A DNA stretch of 64,000 bases, from NCBI RefSeq assembly GCF_015207875.1, contig NZ_JADEVZ010000005.1, positions 62,001 to 126,000 on the forward strand, given 5' to 3'. Under the pieces are notes generated by a model. It was not told the origin of the DNA, did not search any database, and saw only the letters and a list, made by a program, of their open reading frames with translations. The DNA comes from Dolichospermum sp. LEGE 00240. Its GTDB lineage: Bacteria; Cyanobacteriota; Cyanobacteriia; Cyanobacteriales; Nostocaceae. This document shows, piece by piece, positions 32,697 to 44,553 of this stretch. Positions within the stretch are counted from its first letter, which is position 1. Each line of letters opens with the position of its first letter. The position numbers were made by a program, and so were the translations under genes.

Positions 32697-34802
32697 TTAC
32701 ACAGCAGCCAGCAGCCCATTGTGCTTGAGTAAAGCCTTGGTACTGGGTTCTCGTCCCCGGAAGGTTTTAAAGACATCCATTGGATGCTGACTGCCACCTA
32801 GTGCTAACACCGTATCTCGGTAACGTCTGCCAATCGCCTGAATTGCAGCCTCATCTTCCAAACCTACTTCCTCAAAAGCAGCAAAAGCATCAGCGCTGAG
32901 AACTTCAGCCCATTTATAGCTATAGTATCCCGCTGCATAACCCCCTTCAAAAATATGACCGAAAGCACACAGAAAAGCATCCTCTGGTAATGGTGGTAAC
33001 ACAGTCGTTAACTTAGCAATTCGCTGTCGCACATCTGTCACAGTTTCCTGACTATTAGGGCAATAGCGGTAATGTAACTCCAAATCCACACTACTAAAAT
33101 CCAGTTGCCGCAACATAGTTGAACCACTCATGTAATTACGTGCCGCCAACAATTTTTGGTAATAATGTTCCGGTAATGCTTCTCCCGTTTCATAATGTTT
33201 TGCCATACCAAACAAGGTTTGACGGTCATAACACCAGTTTTCCATAAACTGGCTCGGTAATTCCACCGCATCCCATTCAACATTATTAATACCTGCTGCC
33301 CCCAGATAATCCACCTTGGTTAGCATATGATGTAAACCATGTCCAAATTCATGGAACAATGTCTCAACTTCATCAAAAGCCATCAAACTCGGATTACCAT
33401 CCACAGGGGGAGTTTGATTACAAATCAAATAAGCTACAGGTAGGCGAACAGTAGTCAAACCATTTTCTGTAACTTTGCGACGGTGAATACAAGCATCCAT
33501 CCAAGCACCACCACGCTTTTCCGCAGGACGGCTGTAAGCATCTAAGTAAAAATAGGCAATGGGTTCACCATATTCATCAGCAATTTGGAAATAACGAACA
33601 TCCTCATGCCATATTGGGGCTTGACCATCAGCAGGTGTCACAGTCACCCCAAAAAGCCTTTTTACCAGCCCAAATAGCCCATCTAGAACTTGAGGCAGGG
33701 GAAAATAGGGAAGTAACTCCTCAGCCGTAAAGGCAAATTTTTCTTCCCGTTGGCGTTCAGCCCAAAAGCTAATATCCCAATGCTGCAAATTTTCGGCTTC
33801 TGCTGCTCCTTTCGCCTTCGCAAAAGCTTTGAGTTTTTCTAAATCTTTGACAGCAGCATTATAACTAGCTTGACGGAGTTCTTCTAATAGCTTTTCGACA
33901 GAGGGAATATCCTTAGCCATCTTACTAGCCAAACTCAGTTCCGCAAAAGTTTCAAAGCCAATTAATTTAGCTAGTTCTTTTCTTAACTCTAAAATTCGGA
34001 TAATCAAAGGATTATTATCTAATTCCCCGGAAGATGCTCTGGTAATATAAGCCTTATAGAGTTTTTCCCGCAAATCCCGCCGGGTACTGTGCTGCATGAA
34101 TGGGAAATAACTAGGAAAATCTAAAGTAATATGCCAAGGTCCATGTTCCGGGGTGGCATTTTCTTCTCCAGATGCACGAGCAGCTTGGGCTGCAAGACTC
34201 AACAAGCTACTTGGTAAGCCATCAATCTCATGAGGGGTGGCGAGAACTAAAATAAAGCCTTTCGTCGCATCTAGAACGTGATTAGCAAACCTGGTTGCCA
34301 GTTCTGCTAATTCCATCTGAATGCTATTAAAACGCTCTCTATCTTTTCCTTCTAATCCAACACCAGACAATTCTGCGTCCCGAATTGCAGCTTTGATAAT
34401 TCTCTGTTGGGCTGAATCTAAAGTTTCCCAGGTAGGACTATTCCGAATCGCCTTGAAAGCATTATAAATAGGTTGACTTTGACCCAGGACATTCATAAAC
34501 TGAACTACTTGCGGCTGTACCTTTTCATAGGCAATACGTAGTTCTGGACTATTTTTTACACCCATTAAATGATTCAGTATTCCCCAACTCCAATTTAGTC
34601 TTTCTGTCAATTTTTCTAGAGGTTCTACTAAACCGCTCCAAGTAGGCTCTATATTTGCCTCTAAGTCAATTAATTGCTTTTCTAGTTCTGCCAACAGATG
34701 ACTAAAAGCTGGTTCGACCTGCTCCGATTTAATAGCCGCAAATGCGGGTAAACCACAGCTTTGAAGTAGGGGATTCGGATCAATGGTAGCAATTGCACGC
34801 AT
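32697..34802 (-). CDS. prlC: M3-family oligopeptidase (oligopeptidase A type)
   Basis: A 701-residue zinc metallopeptidase of family M3. The zinc signature HEFGHGLHH starts at residue 484 (H484, H488), with the third ligand E514 in VELPSQF. The full N-terminal helical domain is present. It degrades oligopeptides of roughly up to 20 residues in the cytosol, including cleaved signal peptides. No signal peptide. Length fits oligopeptidase A (about 680). A monocistronic gene. Confidence 0.92.
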   Translation of the reverse strand: MRAIATIDPNPLLQSCGLPAFAAIKSEQVEPAFSHLLAELEKQLIDLEANIEPTWSGLVEPLEKLTERLNWSWGILNHLMGVKNSPELRIAYEKVQPQVVQFMNVLGQSQPIYNAFKAIRNSPTWETLDSAQQRIIKAAIRDAELSGVGLEGKDRERFNSIQMELAELATRFANHVLDATKGFILVLATPHEIDGLPSSLLSLAAQAARASGEENATPEHGPWHITLDFPSYFPFMQHSTRRDLREKLYKAYITRASSGELDNNPLIIRILELRKELAKLIGFETFAELSLASKMAKDIPSVEKLLEELRQASYNAAVKDLEKLKAFAKAKGAAEAENLQHWDISFWAERQREEKFAFTAEELLPYFPLPQVLDGLFGLVKRLFGVTVTPADGQAPIWHEDVRYFQIADEYGEPIAYFYLDAYSRPAEKRGGAWMDACIHRRKVTENGLTTVRLPVAYLICNQTPPVDGNPSLMAFDEVETLFHEFGHGLHHMLTKVDYLGAAGINNVEWDAVELPSQFMENWCYDRQTLFGMAKHYETGEALPEHYYQKLLAARNYMSGSTMLRQLDFSSVDLELHYRYCPNSQETVTDVRQRIAKLTTVLPPLPEDAFLCAFGHIFEGGYAAGYYSYKWAEVLSADAFAAFEEVGLEDEAAIQAIGRRYRDTVLALGGSQHPMDVFKTFRGREPSTKALLKHNGLLAAV

Positions 34803-35329
34803 GGTAGTGAGTTAATAGCCGATGAATTAGTGGGGAACAACGATTGATTTTTCTTTATATAACTAATAATTTAGCGTTGCGACAAAATTTCGCGTTGCTA
34901 GAATGGCAATCTTACTAAACAGAAGTTAGGAGATTAGCATCAACTAAGTATGTTTTTATACGAAAAATGATTTATCTACCTCTATTCCTATGCCAGTTAT
35001 ACAAAAAGTTCACTCTGATAGCGTAGCGTAGTGTGGCGTAAACCATACTCCTGCAACTTTATAACTACTGAATTTATTTTTGATAGCTCAGACATATCAT
35101 AGAAAACCAATATGGGGAAGATTAACAATCAAAAGTTCTTCCAAATGCCTTTGGGTAAGTAATGGGACAGAATTAATTACACAACTGATTTTTCTGTTCC
35201 CTGTTCCCTCTCTCAACGAGTGAATTTAATTTTGTCCGACTACTTGTTATCTAAGTATATTCTGTCCGCAGAATCTCACTCCCTTTAGGGATGAGAGTGT
35301 CAACTATTCCTTCCTATTCTCTTAAAATC
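34803..35329. other. Gene-free interval
   Basis: About 527 bases. A GATAGCGTAGCGTAGTGTGG dispersed repeat lies at about 35019-35040, a relative of the piece inside the hairpin block at 24666-24686. Otherwise AT-rich with no gene. The promoters for the M3 peptidase (minus) and the DUF1823 gene (plus) must be here. Confidence 0.45.
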
Positions 35330-35707
35330 ATGTCTAATCTTCCACCGCTAAATACACAAACAATTTGGGCAATTATTAACGATACAATTGATGATACTAC
35401 TGTAAACCAATTATTATGGTATCACTTAGGTTATCGTTATGATGCAATTACAGAAACTTGGGATAATAGTCAAGTAGCACCAACATGGCGAGATGAATAT
35501 CCACAACCACCGGATTTCATTGATTCTCGTCCAGCAATCATGAAATTAACTCGTTCTATTCCCCAAGAAAATAAACAGATACTCAAGGAGAAACTCGGTT
35601 TTAAAGGTTACAAAATTGGTGAATTTGGTCCTCGACAAACTCGCAGAGCAACAGCAGCAAATTGGTTATTAAGTTATATGTTGGTAACTACTGGTACAAT
35701 TGAGTAA
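35330..35707 (+). CDS. DUF1823 family protein
   Basis: About 125 residues from the ATG at 35330 (MSNLPPLNTQTIW). Family features are LLWYHLGYRYD and WRDEYPQPPDFI, with EFGPRQTRRATAANWLL near the end. DUF1823 proteins occur in cyanobacteria and plastids; their function is unknown. A longer frame starts at 35291, but its extra 13 residues have no family support. Single gene followed by a terminator. Confidence 0.8.
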   Translation: MSNLPPLNTQTIWAIINDTIDDTTVNQLLWYHLGYRYDAITETWDNSQVAPTWRDEYPQPPDFIDSRPAIMKLTRSIPQENKQILKEKLGFKGYKIGEFGPRQTRRATAANWLLSYMLVTTGTIE

Positions 35708-35736
35708 AATTGCTACATTTGGTAATTGATCAAAAC

Positions 35737-35775
35737 ATCCCCAACTACTTAGAGAAGTTGGGGATATGAGCTTTT
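35737..35775 (+). terminator. Rho-independent terminator
   Basis: ATCCCCAACT (35737-35746) pairs with AGTTGGGGAT (35756-35765) around a nine-base loop, followed by a short T run at 35771-35775. It lies 30 bases after the DUF1823 stop. Confidence 0.8.
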
Positions 35776-36022
35776 TCCCTGATTGGCAACATTAAATTAT
35801 TGTTTTATGTCTAAATGTTATGGAAATAACACGGACTTATCTTGTATTTTTTCACAAAACTGTGTATATTAATATATTCTACCCTTGCATATAGTAATCT
35901 TGGCTAATTTGTGCAACTTGTTTTTCTAACTAACTACTTTAGGGGTAACAAGAATAAAAACCGAGTTCACAAATAATTTAGGTAGGATTACTACTGTAAA
36001 CACAAATCAAGAGATTTCTGCT

Positions 36023-37066
36023 ATGATCAACAAATTAATTAATACTAACATTAAGAGTTCTCACGTTTTACTAACTCCTAATGAGGTTAAGGCAAAATTA
36101 CCCTTAACTAAAACTGCTGAAAATACAATTTTAAAATTCAGACAAGAAATAGAAAATATTTTAGATTTTCAAGATCGACGTAAATTCATTGTAGTCGGTC
36201 CTTGCTCAATTCATGATCCAAAAGCAGCGATAGAATATGGAGAAAGGTTGCTAAGTTTAGCAGAAAAGGTTCAGGATAAACTACTGTTAATTATGCGGGT
36301 TTATTTTGAAAAACCCAGAACTACTGTAGGCTGGAAAGGATTAATTAATGATCCCAAAATGGACGATTCTTTCCATGTAGAAGAAGGAATTTTGATTGCC
36401 CGAAACTTACTATTAAAGTTGACAGATTTAGGATTACCAACTGCTACAGAAGCACTTGATCCAATCATCCCTCAATATATAAGCGAACTGGTTTCCTGGT
36501 CTGCAATTGGTGCAAGGACAACCGAATCGCAAACACACCGAGAAATGGCTAGTGGGTTATCTATGCCAGTAGGGTTTAAAAATGGCACTGACGGTAATAT
36601 TCAAGTTGCTGTAAATGCCCTCAAATCAGCAAAAACCCCCCATAATTTCCTGGGTATTAATCAAAAGGGACAAGTGAGTGTATTTCAAACTAGAGGAAAT
36701 GCTCATGGTCATGTAATTTTGCGTGGTGGAAATCAGCCTAATTTTGATGCCGACAATATTCAATTAGTAGAGGAACAATTAAAAGCAGCTAACTTATCAC
36801 CAAGAATAGTTGTTGATTGTAGTCATGGTAATACTAATAAAGATTACAGATTACAATCTCTGGTGTTTGAAAATATTATTCAGCAAATAGTGGATGGTAA
36901 TAATTCCATTGTAGGCATGATGCTAGAATCGAATTTGCATGAAGGTAGTCAAGTAATTACAGGGAATCGTGAAGATTTAAAATATGGTGTTTCCGTAACA
37001 GATAAATGTATCAATTGGCAAGAAACAGAAAGAATTATTTTAGCTGCTCACGCTAAATTGGAGTAA
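36023..37066 (+). CDS. aroG: 3-deoxy-7-phosphoheptulonate synthase (class I DAHP synthase)
   Basis: A 347-residue enzyme that condenses phosphoenolpyruvate with erythrose-4-phosphate, the first step of aromatic amino-acid synthesis. Class I (AroF/G/H) features are FIVVGPCSIHDP (about 53-64, metal-binding cysteine), VYFEKPRTTVGWKG, GARTTESQTHREMASG and DCSHGNTNKD. Feedback by an aromatic amino acid is expected, but its identity cannot be read off; the E. coli paralogue name is used loosely. Transcribed alone between a terminator and tRNA-Arg. Confidence 0.93.
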   Translation: MINKLINTNIKSSHVLLTPNEVKAKLPLTKTAENTILKFRQEIENILDFQDRRKFIVVGPCSIHDPKAAIEYGERLLSLAEKVQDKLLLIMRVYFEKPRTTVGWKGLINDPKMDDSFHVEEGILIARNLLLKLTDLGLPTATEALDPIIPQYISELVSWSAIGARTTESQTHREMASGLSMPVGFKNGTDGNIQVAVNALKSAKTPHNFLGINQKGQVSVFQTRGNAHGHVILRGGNQPNFDADNIQLVEEQLKAANLSPRIVVDCSHGNTNKDYRLQSLVFENIIQQIVDGNNSIVGMMLESNLHEGSQVITGNREDLKYGVSVTDKCINWQETERIILAAHAKLE

Positions 37067-37212
37067 ACTTACAGCATTTTTCATGTATTTACTTTCTTCC
37101 TTTGCGTCTTTGCGCCTTTGCGTGAGACTTAAAAATGTGGTTAATTTACCTAAAAAATAGCTGCTTTGTAGTTGCGCTTTAATTCAAAGTGCAGCTACAT
37201 GACAAATACAAA

Positions 37213-37286
37213 TGGGATTGGTGCGGATCGAACGCACGGCCTAGCGCTTAGGAGGCGCTCGCTCTATCCAACTGAGCTACAACCCC
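37213..37286 (-). tRNA. trnR: tRNA-Arg (anticodon CCT)
   Basis: The minus strand folds as a full cloverleaf: acceptor GGGGTTG/CAATCCC (one G-U), D arm GCTC..GAGC, anticodon stem AGCGC/GCGCT around loop CTCCTAA, and T arm GTGCG-TTCGATC-CGCAC. The anticodon CCT reads AGG. CCA is not encoded. Confidence 0.95.
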
Positions 37287-37319
37287 AAGGATAACGTAAA
37301 TATCATAATAGCAGCATTT

Positions 37320-38917
<1,598 letters not shown>

Positions 38918-40384
38918 TTGCTACAAGTTTATGTTTTTACAAGCGAAGCTAACAAAAAAACACTTATGCTAGAGATAGGATTTGAGACTAATAGGGTCCC
39001 TATTAAGTTAGTAAAACTCCCACGCTTGATCTCTCTATTTCTGATGATGGGAGATGTTGTTGGCCTATTTGTCTGTCTAGGAATTAGTTCTTACGGGACT
39101 TTGGATCATCCATTGACAGGATTTGATCCATTGGTATATGGATTCATAATACTGACTTTAACAGGAATGTATTTGTTAGATACATACCATCCAGAGAAAG
39201 AAATTGCTGGATTACAAGCTCCGACTCGCATCCTGATCAGCAGTTTAATAGTTGCCATCATAACCTCCGTGTTAATTAATCTATCAGGAAACTGGGAACG
39301 TAATCCAGTTGGGATGCGGAGTATACTGCTAGTTAACCTGGGAATCTTTACTATCTGGGCAATGATCTTAAGAATATGGGCATTTAATTGGTGGCGATCG
39401 CAAGCCCAACAAAGTCGGTGGTTAATGCTAGGAGCCAACAATCATGCCATAAAATTTGCCCAAATGTTCTTAACCCAAAATCCATTGGGGCGATTAGTGA
39501 TCCTGACGGAAACAGGTCAACATATCCCTGAATTAGCAGAAATCGAACCCCAATTAAGTCATGAAGGCTCTCTCAATGACTTATCTTATTGGAGTCATCA
39601 ACCCTTATCGGGAGTGGTAGTAGGAACTCAAATCAGTCTCTCTGATCAACAAGTGCAGAGTCTCATGCAACTCCGACTAAAAGGGATTCCCGTGTACCGT
39701 CTACCTGATATTTGGGAAACTCTATGCTACAAACTTCCCTCATCTCTACTTGAGGATGAGTGGTTTGCCTTTAGTAGTGGGTTTAACCTCGTATTTTGTG
39801 GTGACAGACTCAAAATCAAGCGGATTATGGATATAATCGTCACTGGTCTGTTGTCTGTGCTGGTGTCGCCACTCATGATACTCGTAGGACTGATCATCAA
39901 ATTAGATAGTCCAGGACCAATTTTTTATAGCCAATTACGAACAGGATTATATGGTAAACCATTTCGGGTTTACAAATTCCGTTCCATGTATCAAGACGCA
40001 GAAAAGAGAGGCGCACAATGGGCAAGTCAACGGGACTCCCGCATTACCAGAGTAGGATATTGGCTACGAGTTCTGCGAATTGATGAACTCCCCCAAATTT
40101 GGAATGTTTTGCGTGGAGAAATGAGTCTGATTGGTCCGCGTCCAGAAAGGCCAGAATTTGATGTTAAGCTCAAAGAAGCAATTCCCTATTACGAAATGCG
40201 TTATCTAGTCAAACCAGGAATTACTGGTTGGGCCCAGGTGCTTTATGCCTACGGAGCTTCCCTAGAAGATGCCTATGAAAAGCTATCTTACGACCTTTAC
40301 TACATCAAAAACTATTCCTTATGGTTGGACATAGTCATAGTCTTGAAAACCATCAGAGTTGTTTTATTAGGTAAAGGCAGATGA
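38918..40384 (+). CDS. Polyprenyl-phosphate sugar phosphotransferase (initiating transferase)
   Basis: A 488-residue exopolysaccharide initiating enzyme of the WcaJ/WbaP type, moving a hexose-1-phosphate onto undecaprenyl phosphate. Four N-terminal membrane helices (about 30-150) are followed by a Rossmann-like region and a catalytic C-terminus. There, KRIMDIIVTG, PIFYSQLRTG, FRVYKFRSM, LRIDELPQIWNVLRGEMS and IGPRPERPEF are family signatures. A TTG start at 38918 has AGGGGA close before it; an ATG at 38966 (MLEIGFETN) is the alternative. The stop overlaps the galE start by four bases, so the two are co-translated. Confidence 0.88.
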   Translation: MLQVYVFTSEANKKTLMLEIGFETNRVPIKLVKLPRLISLFLMMGDVVGLFVCLGISSYGTLDHPLTGFDPLVYGFIILTLTGMYLLDTYHPEKEIAGLQAPTRILISSLIVAIITSVLINLSGNWERNPVGMRSILLVNLGIFTIWAMILRIWAFNWWRSQAQQSRWLMLGANNHAIKFAQMFLTQNPLGRLVILTETGQHIPELAEIEPQLSHEGSLNDLSYWSHQPLSGVVVGTQISLSDQQVQSLMQLRLKGIPVYRLPDIWETLCYKLPSSLLEDEWFAFSSGFNLVFCGDRLKIKRIMDIIVTGLLSVLVSPLMILVGLIIKLDSPGPIFYSQLRTGLYGKPFRVYKFRSMYQDAEKRGAQWASQRDSRITRVGYWLRVLRIDELPQIWNVLRGEMSLIGPRPERPEFDVKLKEAIPYYEMRYLVKPGITGWAQVLYAYGASLEDAYEKLSYDLYYIKNYSLWLDIVIVLKTIRVVLLGKGR

Positions 40385-41376
40385 ATCAAAAAGTCTTGGT
40401 CACAGGAGGTGCCGGCTATATTGGTTCCCACGTGGTGCGTCAACTAGGTGAAGCTGGTTATGATGTGGTTGTATATGATAATTGTTCTACAGGAGTAGCA
40501 CAAGCTGTACTTCATGGTCAGCTAATTGTTGGCGACTTAGGAGATATAGACCGCCTTTACCAAGTCTTTGGCAAACATCAATTTAGTGCAGTGCTGCATT
40601 TTGCCGCCAGTCTAGTTGTACCAGAATCCGTTGCCCAGCCCCTTGATTACTACGCCAACAACACCCGGAACACTCTCAACTTACTCCGTTGCTGTAGTAT
40701 CATGGGGGTTAAGCAATTGATATTTTCCAGCACAGCTGCGGTTTACGGCGAACCTAAAGAAAATCCCGTCACAGAGCTTGCTCCTACCCTGCCCATTAAC
40801 CCCTACGGTCGCTCCAAACTGATGAGCGAATGGATGATTCAAGACTACGGAATGGCATCTCGTCTGCGGTATGTAATTCTCCGCTATTTCAATGTCGCCG
40901 GAGCAGACCCCGGCGGTAGAATCGGACAAAACTCAAGCAATGCAACTCACTTGATTGCCAATGCTTGTAATGCAGCCCTGAAACGCCAACCAGAATTCAA
41001 GATATTTGGCAATGATTTTCCTACCCCAGATGGGACAGGAATTAGAGATTATATCCATGTTGAAGACCTAGCCGCAGCCCATGTTGATGGGTTACGCTAT
41101 CTAGAACAGGATGGTGAAAGTCAAATTCTTAATTGTGGCTATGGAAAAGGTTATAGTGTCAGAGAAGTTGTGGAACGGGTCAAGACAATTGCTGGAGTAA
41201 ATTTTCCCGTCATTGAAGTGGCGCGTCGTCCTGGAGATCCAGCCTGTGTTACCGCTGATGCAGAAAAAATCAAACAGGTATTGAATTGGCAACCCAAGTA
41301 TAATAACCTAGATAATATCATCTCTAGCTTTCTCGCTTGGGAAAGAAGCAAAGTTTTACTGAGCAGAGTTTCATGA
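40381..41376 (+). CDS. galE: UDP-glucose 4-epimerase
   Basis: A 331-residue extended SDR that interconverts UDP-glucose and UDP-galactose. NAD-binding GGAGYIGSH (8-16), FSSTAAVYGEP with the catalytic serine/threonine region (about 115-125) and YGRSK (about 142-146) are all present. DYIHVEDLA later in the chain is typical of GalE. It is coupled by a four-base overlap to the initiating transferase, so it likely supplies galactose-type donors for the same polymer. Confidence 0.93.
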   Translation: MNQKVLVTGGAGYIGSHVVRQLGEAGYDVVVYDNCSTGVAQAVLHGQLIVGDLGDIDRLYQVFGKHQFSAVLHFAASLVVPESVAQPLDYYANNTRNTLNLLRCCSIMGVKQLIFSSTAAVYGEPKENPVTELAPTLPINPYGRSKLMSEWMIQDYGMASRLRYVILRYFNVAGADPGGRIGQNSSNATHLIANACNAALKRQPEFKIFGNDFPTPDGTGIRDYIHVEDLAAAHVDGLRYLEQDGESQILNCGYGKGYSVREVVERVKTIAGVNFPVIEVARRPGDPACVTADAEKIKQVLNWQPKYNNLDNIISSFLAWERSKVLLSRVS

Positions 41377-41568
41377 ACCTATTCGATTAGACTTCCTGGG
41401 GTGCAACTGGGAAAACTCTTCAATTTGTCAAATAGTGAGAAAAGAGCATTGTTTACTGAGTTTGATGTTATCAAGTGTGATTAAGCTGCCTAATAGGCGA
41501 TCGCTATTTTACAAAAGTTAAACGCCCAAAACGTGGAATAATTGAAGTTTTTGTCCAAACAGATAATC

Positions 41569-41771
41569 TAGGACTTACGCATTGACAGGATCAACCAAAT
41601 ATGAGGTATGGGTTTTGGGCATTTTAACGTGATTTTTTGATTATTTTTGAGCGATAGCGAAGCGCTGCTGCAAGCAGTTCGCTATTGAACAGAAGTTAAT
41701 CGCCTAAAGCCTGAAACGACGGATTTTCGTTCATTCACATCATGGTTAATTTGTATAGTGCGTAAGTCCTA
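41569..41771. mobile_element. MITE, 203 bp, 13-bp terminal inverted repeats and 5-bp target duplication
   Basis: TAGGACTTACGCA at 41569-41581 and its exact reverse complement at 41759-41771. Both sides are flanked by TAATC (41564-41568 and 41772-41776). It carries no gene; the interior includes a GCGATAGCGAAGCGCTGCTG hairpin. A third, partial end (TGTGTAAGTCCTATA) follows near 41791, a sign of repeated insertion in the gap before the Wzc-like gene. Confidence 0.85.
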
Positions 41772-41831
41772 TAATCTACAATTTGTCCAGTGTGTAAGTC
41801 CTATACTTAGTATATTTTCTTGAATTAATTT

Positions 41832-44024
41832 ATGTCCATTAACCAAGAAGACCAAGATTCCTCTATTGATATCCAACAATACTGGCTAATATTCAAAAGA
41901 CGTTGGCCCATGGCCTCAGTTGTCTTTGCTCTTGTCTTCGGAGTCGCAGCCCTTGTCACTTACTCAACAAAACCAGTTTACGAGTCAGAAGGGAAATTGG
42001 TTTTCACTAAAAAAAGTGGTGCTTCATCACTCACAAGTCTCTCCCAACAAGTGGGAGAACTGGGCGCACTGACAAACCTCAGCAACCCAGTAGATACAGA
42101 ATCCGAAATCATTCGTTCCTACCCCATTGTTAACAAAACTATTACCACCCTGAAGTTAACTGATGATCAAGGCAAACAGCTTTCCTTAGAAGTTTTTCTC
42201 AAAAAATTGAAGCTGAAAACTATCCGAGGTACGGATGTCATGCAGCTTTCTTACAGGAGTACAAATCCCCAGGAAGCAGCCAAGGTGGTAAATTCCATCA
42301 TGAAATATTACCTAGAGAGTAATGTTCGCACCAATCGTACAGAAGCTAGATCAGCGCGAGAATTTTTATCTAAGCAATTACCAGAGGTTGAGAAACGAGT
42401 TACAAAAGCAGAAATGAACCTGCGTAGGTTTAAAGAAAACAATCGAGTAGTCGCTCTGGATGTAGAAGCCAAAACCGGCTTAGAATCTCTAGGAAAATTA
42501 GATGAAGCAATTACAAAAAGCCAAGGGGAATTAGCGGCGGTCTTGACTCGTTCTGTAGCCTTACAGAATGAAATGAAATTGGGTACGCAACAGGCCGTTG
42601 ATCTCAGTAGTTTAAGTCAATCCCCTGGTGTACAACAGGTACTTACAGAATACCAAAAAACACAATCTGAACTAGCAATAGCACGAAGTCTTTACACCAA
42701 TGACAATCCAAAAGTCGTGGATTTAGTCATGAAAGAGGCATCCCTGAAAAACGTACTCAAAGAGCGAATTACCCAGACAGTTGGTAGTTCCGAATCCCTA
42801 CCCAAAGAGAACTTGCACATAGGAGAACTCAAACAATCACTAACTCAAGACCTTGTCAAATCAGAGGTAGAAAGGTTAGCATTAACAAAACAACTAGAGG
42901 AACTGCAAAGGATATTTATAGTTAACAGAAGACGTTTGGATAGTTTGCCTCGACTGGAACAACAACAACTACAGCTACAGCGGCAGTTAACCGTAGCACA
43001 ACTCACTTATCAAGAACTCCTCAAGCAATTCCAGTTCATTGAAGTATTGGAGAATCAGAATGTCGGTAATTCCCGGATTATATCTGAGGCTTTAGTTCCT
43101 GAGCGTCCCGTTTCTCCCAAAATTCCCCTCAACTTAGCACTAGGCGGATTTTTAGGAATTATTTTGGGTGCAGGAACAGCCTTGGTGTTGGAATCCATGA
43201 ATCAATCCCTCAAAAATATTGAAGAAGCCAATCGGCTGTTGGGCTTTCCTTTACTGGGAACTATCCCCCAATATATTGAAAAGAATCCCAAGAATCCCCA
43301 GGAAGGTCGGCAAGAATTGCCTATGTTGAATAACCCCTATTCACCAGTCAGTACATCCTTTGAAATGCTTCAGACTAACCTGGGATTCACCCTATCTGAC
43401 AAAGAATTACGGGTAATTTTGCTGACTAGTTCCATACCTGGAGAGGGTAAATCTTTCGTGGTGGCAAATTTAGCCTTAGCAGCCGCCGCCCAGCCAGGAC
43501 GACGAGTGCTATTAGTGGATGCCGATATGCGTCGTCCCCGTCAACAAAGCATTTGGGAAATACATAATTTATTGGGACTAAGCAATGTCCTAGCTGGTCA
43601 GGTGCAGTTAAAAAATGCTGTCCAGGAAGTATCTCCCCAGCTGCATATATTACCAGCAGGAAGAACTCCACCCAGCCCAGTCACACTTTTGGATTCCCAG
43701 CGTATGGCTGACTTAATTGAAGAAGCAAGGCATGAATATGATTTTATAATTATTGACACGCCACCATTAACTGCTGTCACTGATCCCCTGATTGTTAGCA
43801 AGTACGTAGATGGCTTATTGCTGGTTGTCCGTCCTGGGCTTGTGGAATATTCAGCGGTGAAATCTGCCAAATCATTACTTGAGCAGGCGAAAGTGCTTAC
43901 TCTAGGAATGGTCGTGAATGGTATTAGTGAGGAAAATGGTTATGGAGGTTATTACAAGTACAAGGATTATTACGGAGAAAAAGTAGTAAATAAGGAGAAG
44001 CGATCGCAAGCTAATGTGCGGTAA
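41832..44024 (+). CDS. Wzc-like chain-length regulator and BY-kinase
   Basis: A 730-residue polysaccharide co-polymerase with a fused tyrosine autokinase. The N-terminal Wzz domain (membrane helix about 30-50), a coiled periplasmic region (about 170-410) and a second membrane helix (about 433-455) lead to the cytoplasmic kinase. Kinase motifs are Walker A GEGKS (537-541), Walker A-prime VLLVDADMRRP (about 559-568) and Walker B FIIIDTPP (638-645). The C-terminus has a tyrosine cluster (YGGYYKYKDYYGE), the autophosphorylation target. It controls chain length together with the polymerase downstream. Confidence 0.92.
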   Translation: MSINQEDQDSSIDIQQYWLIFKRRWPMASVVFALVFGVAALVTYSTKPVYESEGKLVFTKKSGASSLTSLSQQVGELGALTNLSNPVDTESEIIRSYPIVNKTITTLKLTDDQGKQLSLEVFLKKLKLKTIRGTDVMQLSYRSTNPQEAAKVVNSIMKYYLESNVRTNRTEARSAREFLSKQLPEVEKRVTKAEMNLRRFKENNRVVALDVEAKTGLESLGKLDEAITKSQGELAAVLTRSVALQNEMKLGTQQAVDLSSLSQSPGVQQVLTEYQKTQSELAIARSLYTNDNPKVVDLVMKEASLKNVLKERITQTVGSSESLPKENLHIGELKQSLTQDLVKSEVERLALTKQLEELQRIFIVNRRRLDSLPRLEQQQLQLQRQLTVAQLTYQELLKQFQFIEVLENQNVGNSRIISEALVPERPVSPKIPLNLALGGFLGIILGAGTALVLESMNQSLKNIEEANRLLGFPLLGTIPQYIEKNPKNPQEGRQELPMLNNPYSPVSTSFEMLQTNLGFTLSDKELRVILLTSSIPGEGKSFVVANLALAAAAQPGRRVLLVDADMRRPRQQSIWEIHNLLGLSNVLAGQVQLKNAVQEVSPQLHILPAGRTPPSPVTLLDSQRMADLIEEARHEYDFIIIDTPPLTAVTDPLIVSKYVDGLLLVVRPGLVEYSAVKSAKSLLEQAKVLTLGMVVNGISEENGYGGYYKYKDYYGEKVVNKEKRSQANVR

Positions 44025-44234
44025 GGCTTGCCCCTTGCCTTGCCATAACGACGGTTTTCAATGCTAACCTACTTAGTACCCCTGAAAAACAACTTGAATT
44101 ATCTGTGTTTTAGGAGTTGAGCTTTGATGGTCTTTTGATCTCAGTTCCTCCCTCGCAACCCGCTCATAACTGAGAAGGCCGAAGCAGGGGAAAGCTGTGT
44201 CTAATTATGGTATAACCCTCGAAACAATATCTGA
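44025..44234. other. Gene-free interval after the Wzc-like gene
   Basis: 210 bases with no coding signal. The Uma2 duplication unit starts at its right edge (44235). Confidence 0.4.
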
Positions 44235-44342
44235 GATCGCCAACCAATACTGATGGAGAAAACCGATATTCTGCCTGCATTGGCAGGAGTAGATTTAAAA
44301 TTAACTGTTGATCATGTATTTGGCTGGTTGAAAATGGCTTAA
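44235..44342 (+). pseudogene. Uma2 gene fragment (last 35 codons)
   Basis: Codes for the last part of a Uma2 protein (RQPILMEKTDILPALAGV ... FGWLKMA). It matches the ends of the two full copies that follow, at an offset of 784 bases from 45019. It is the left, incomplete repeat of a tandem array. Confidence 0.85.
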
Positions 44343-44553
44343 CTAAGTAATATATTGGATAAGATAAGAATCTTAGAGACTTCCAATAAAAAAATATCCC
44401 AAAATTTCTTGTAGTGCAGGCATCTTGCCTGCTAATAATACAAGCAGTTCATCTTTTTTGTGGAGTTCTCTTAGAGGATGTTTGAAAAGGGTAACTTATT
44501 TTTTGGTGTTCCCTTAAACGATTTCCACAGTCGGCTACCCCAATCATAAATAT

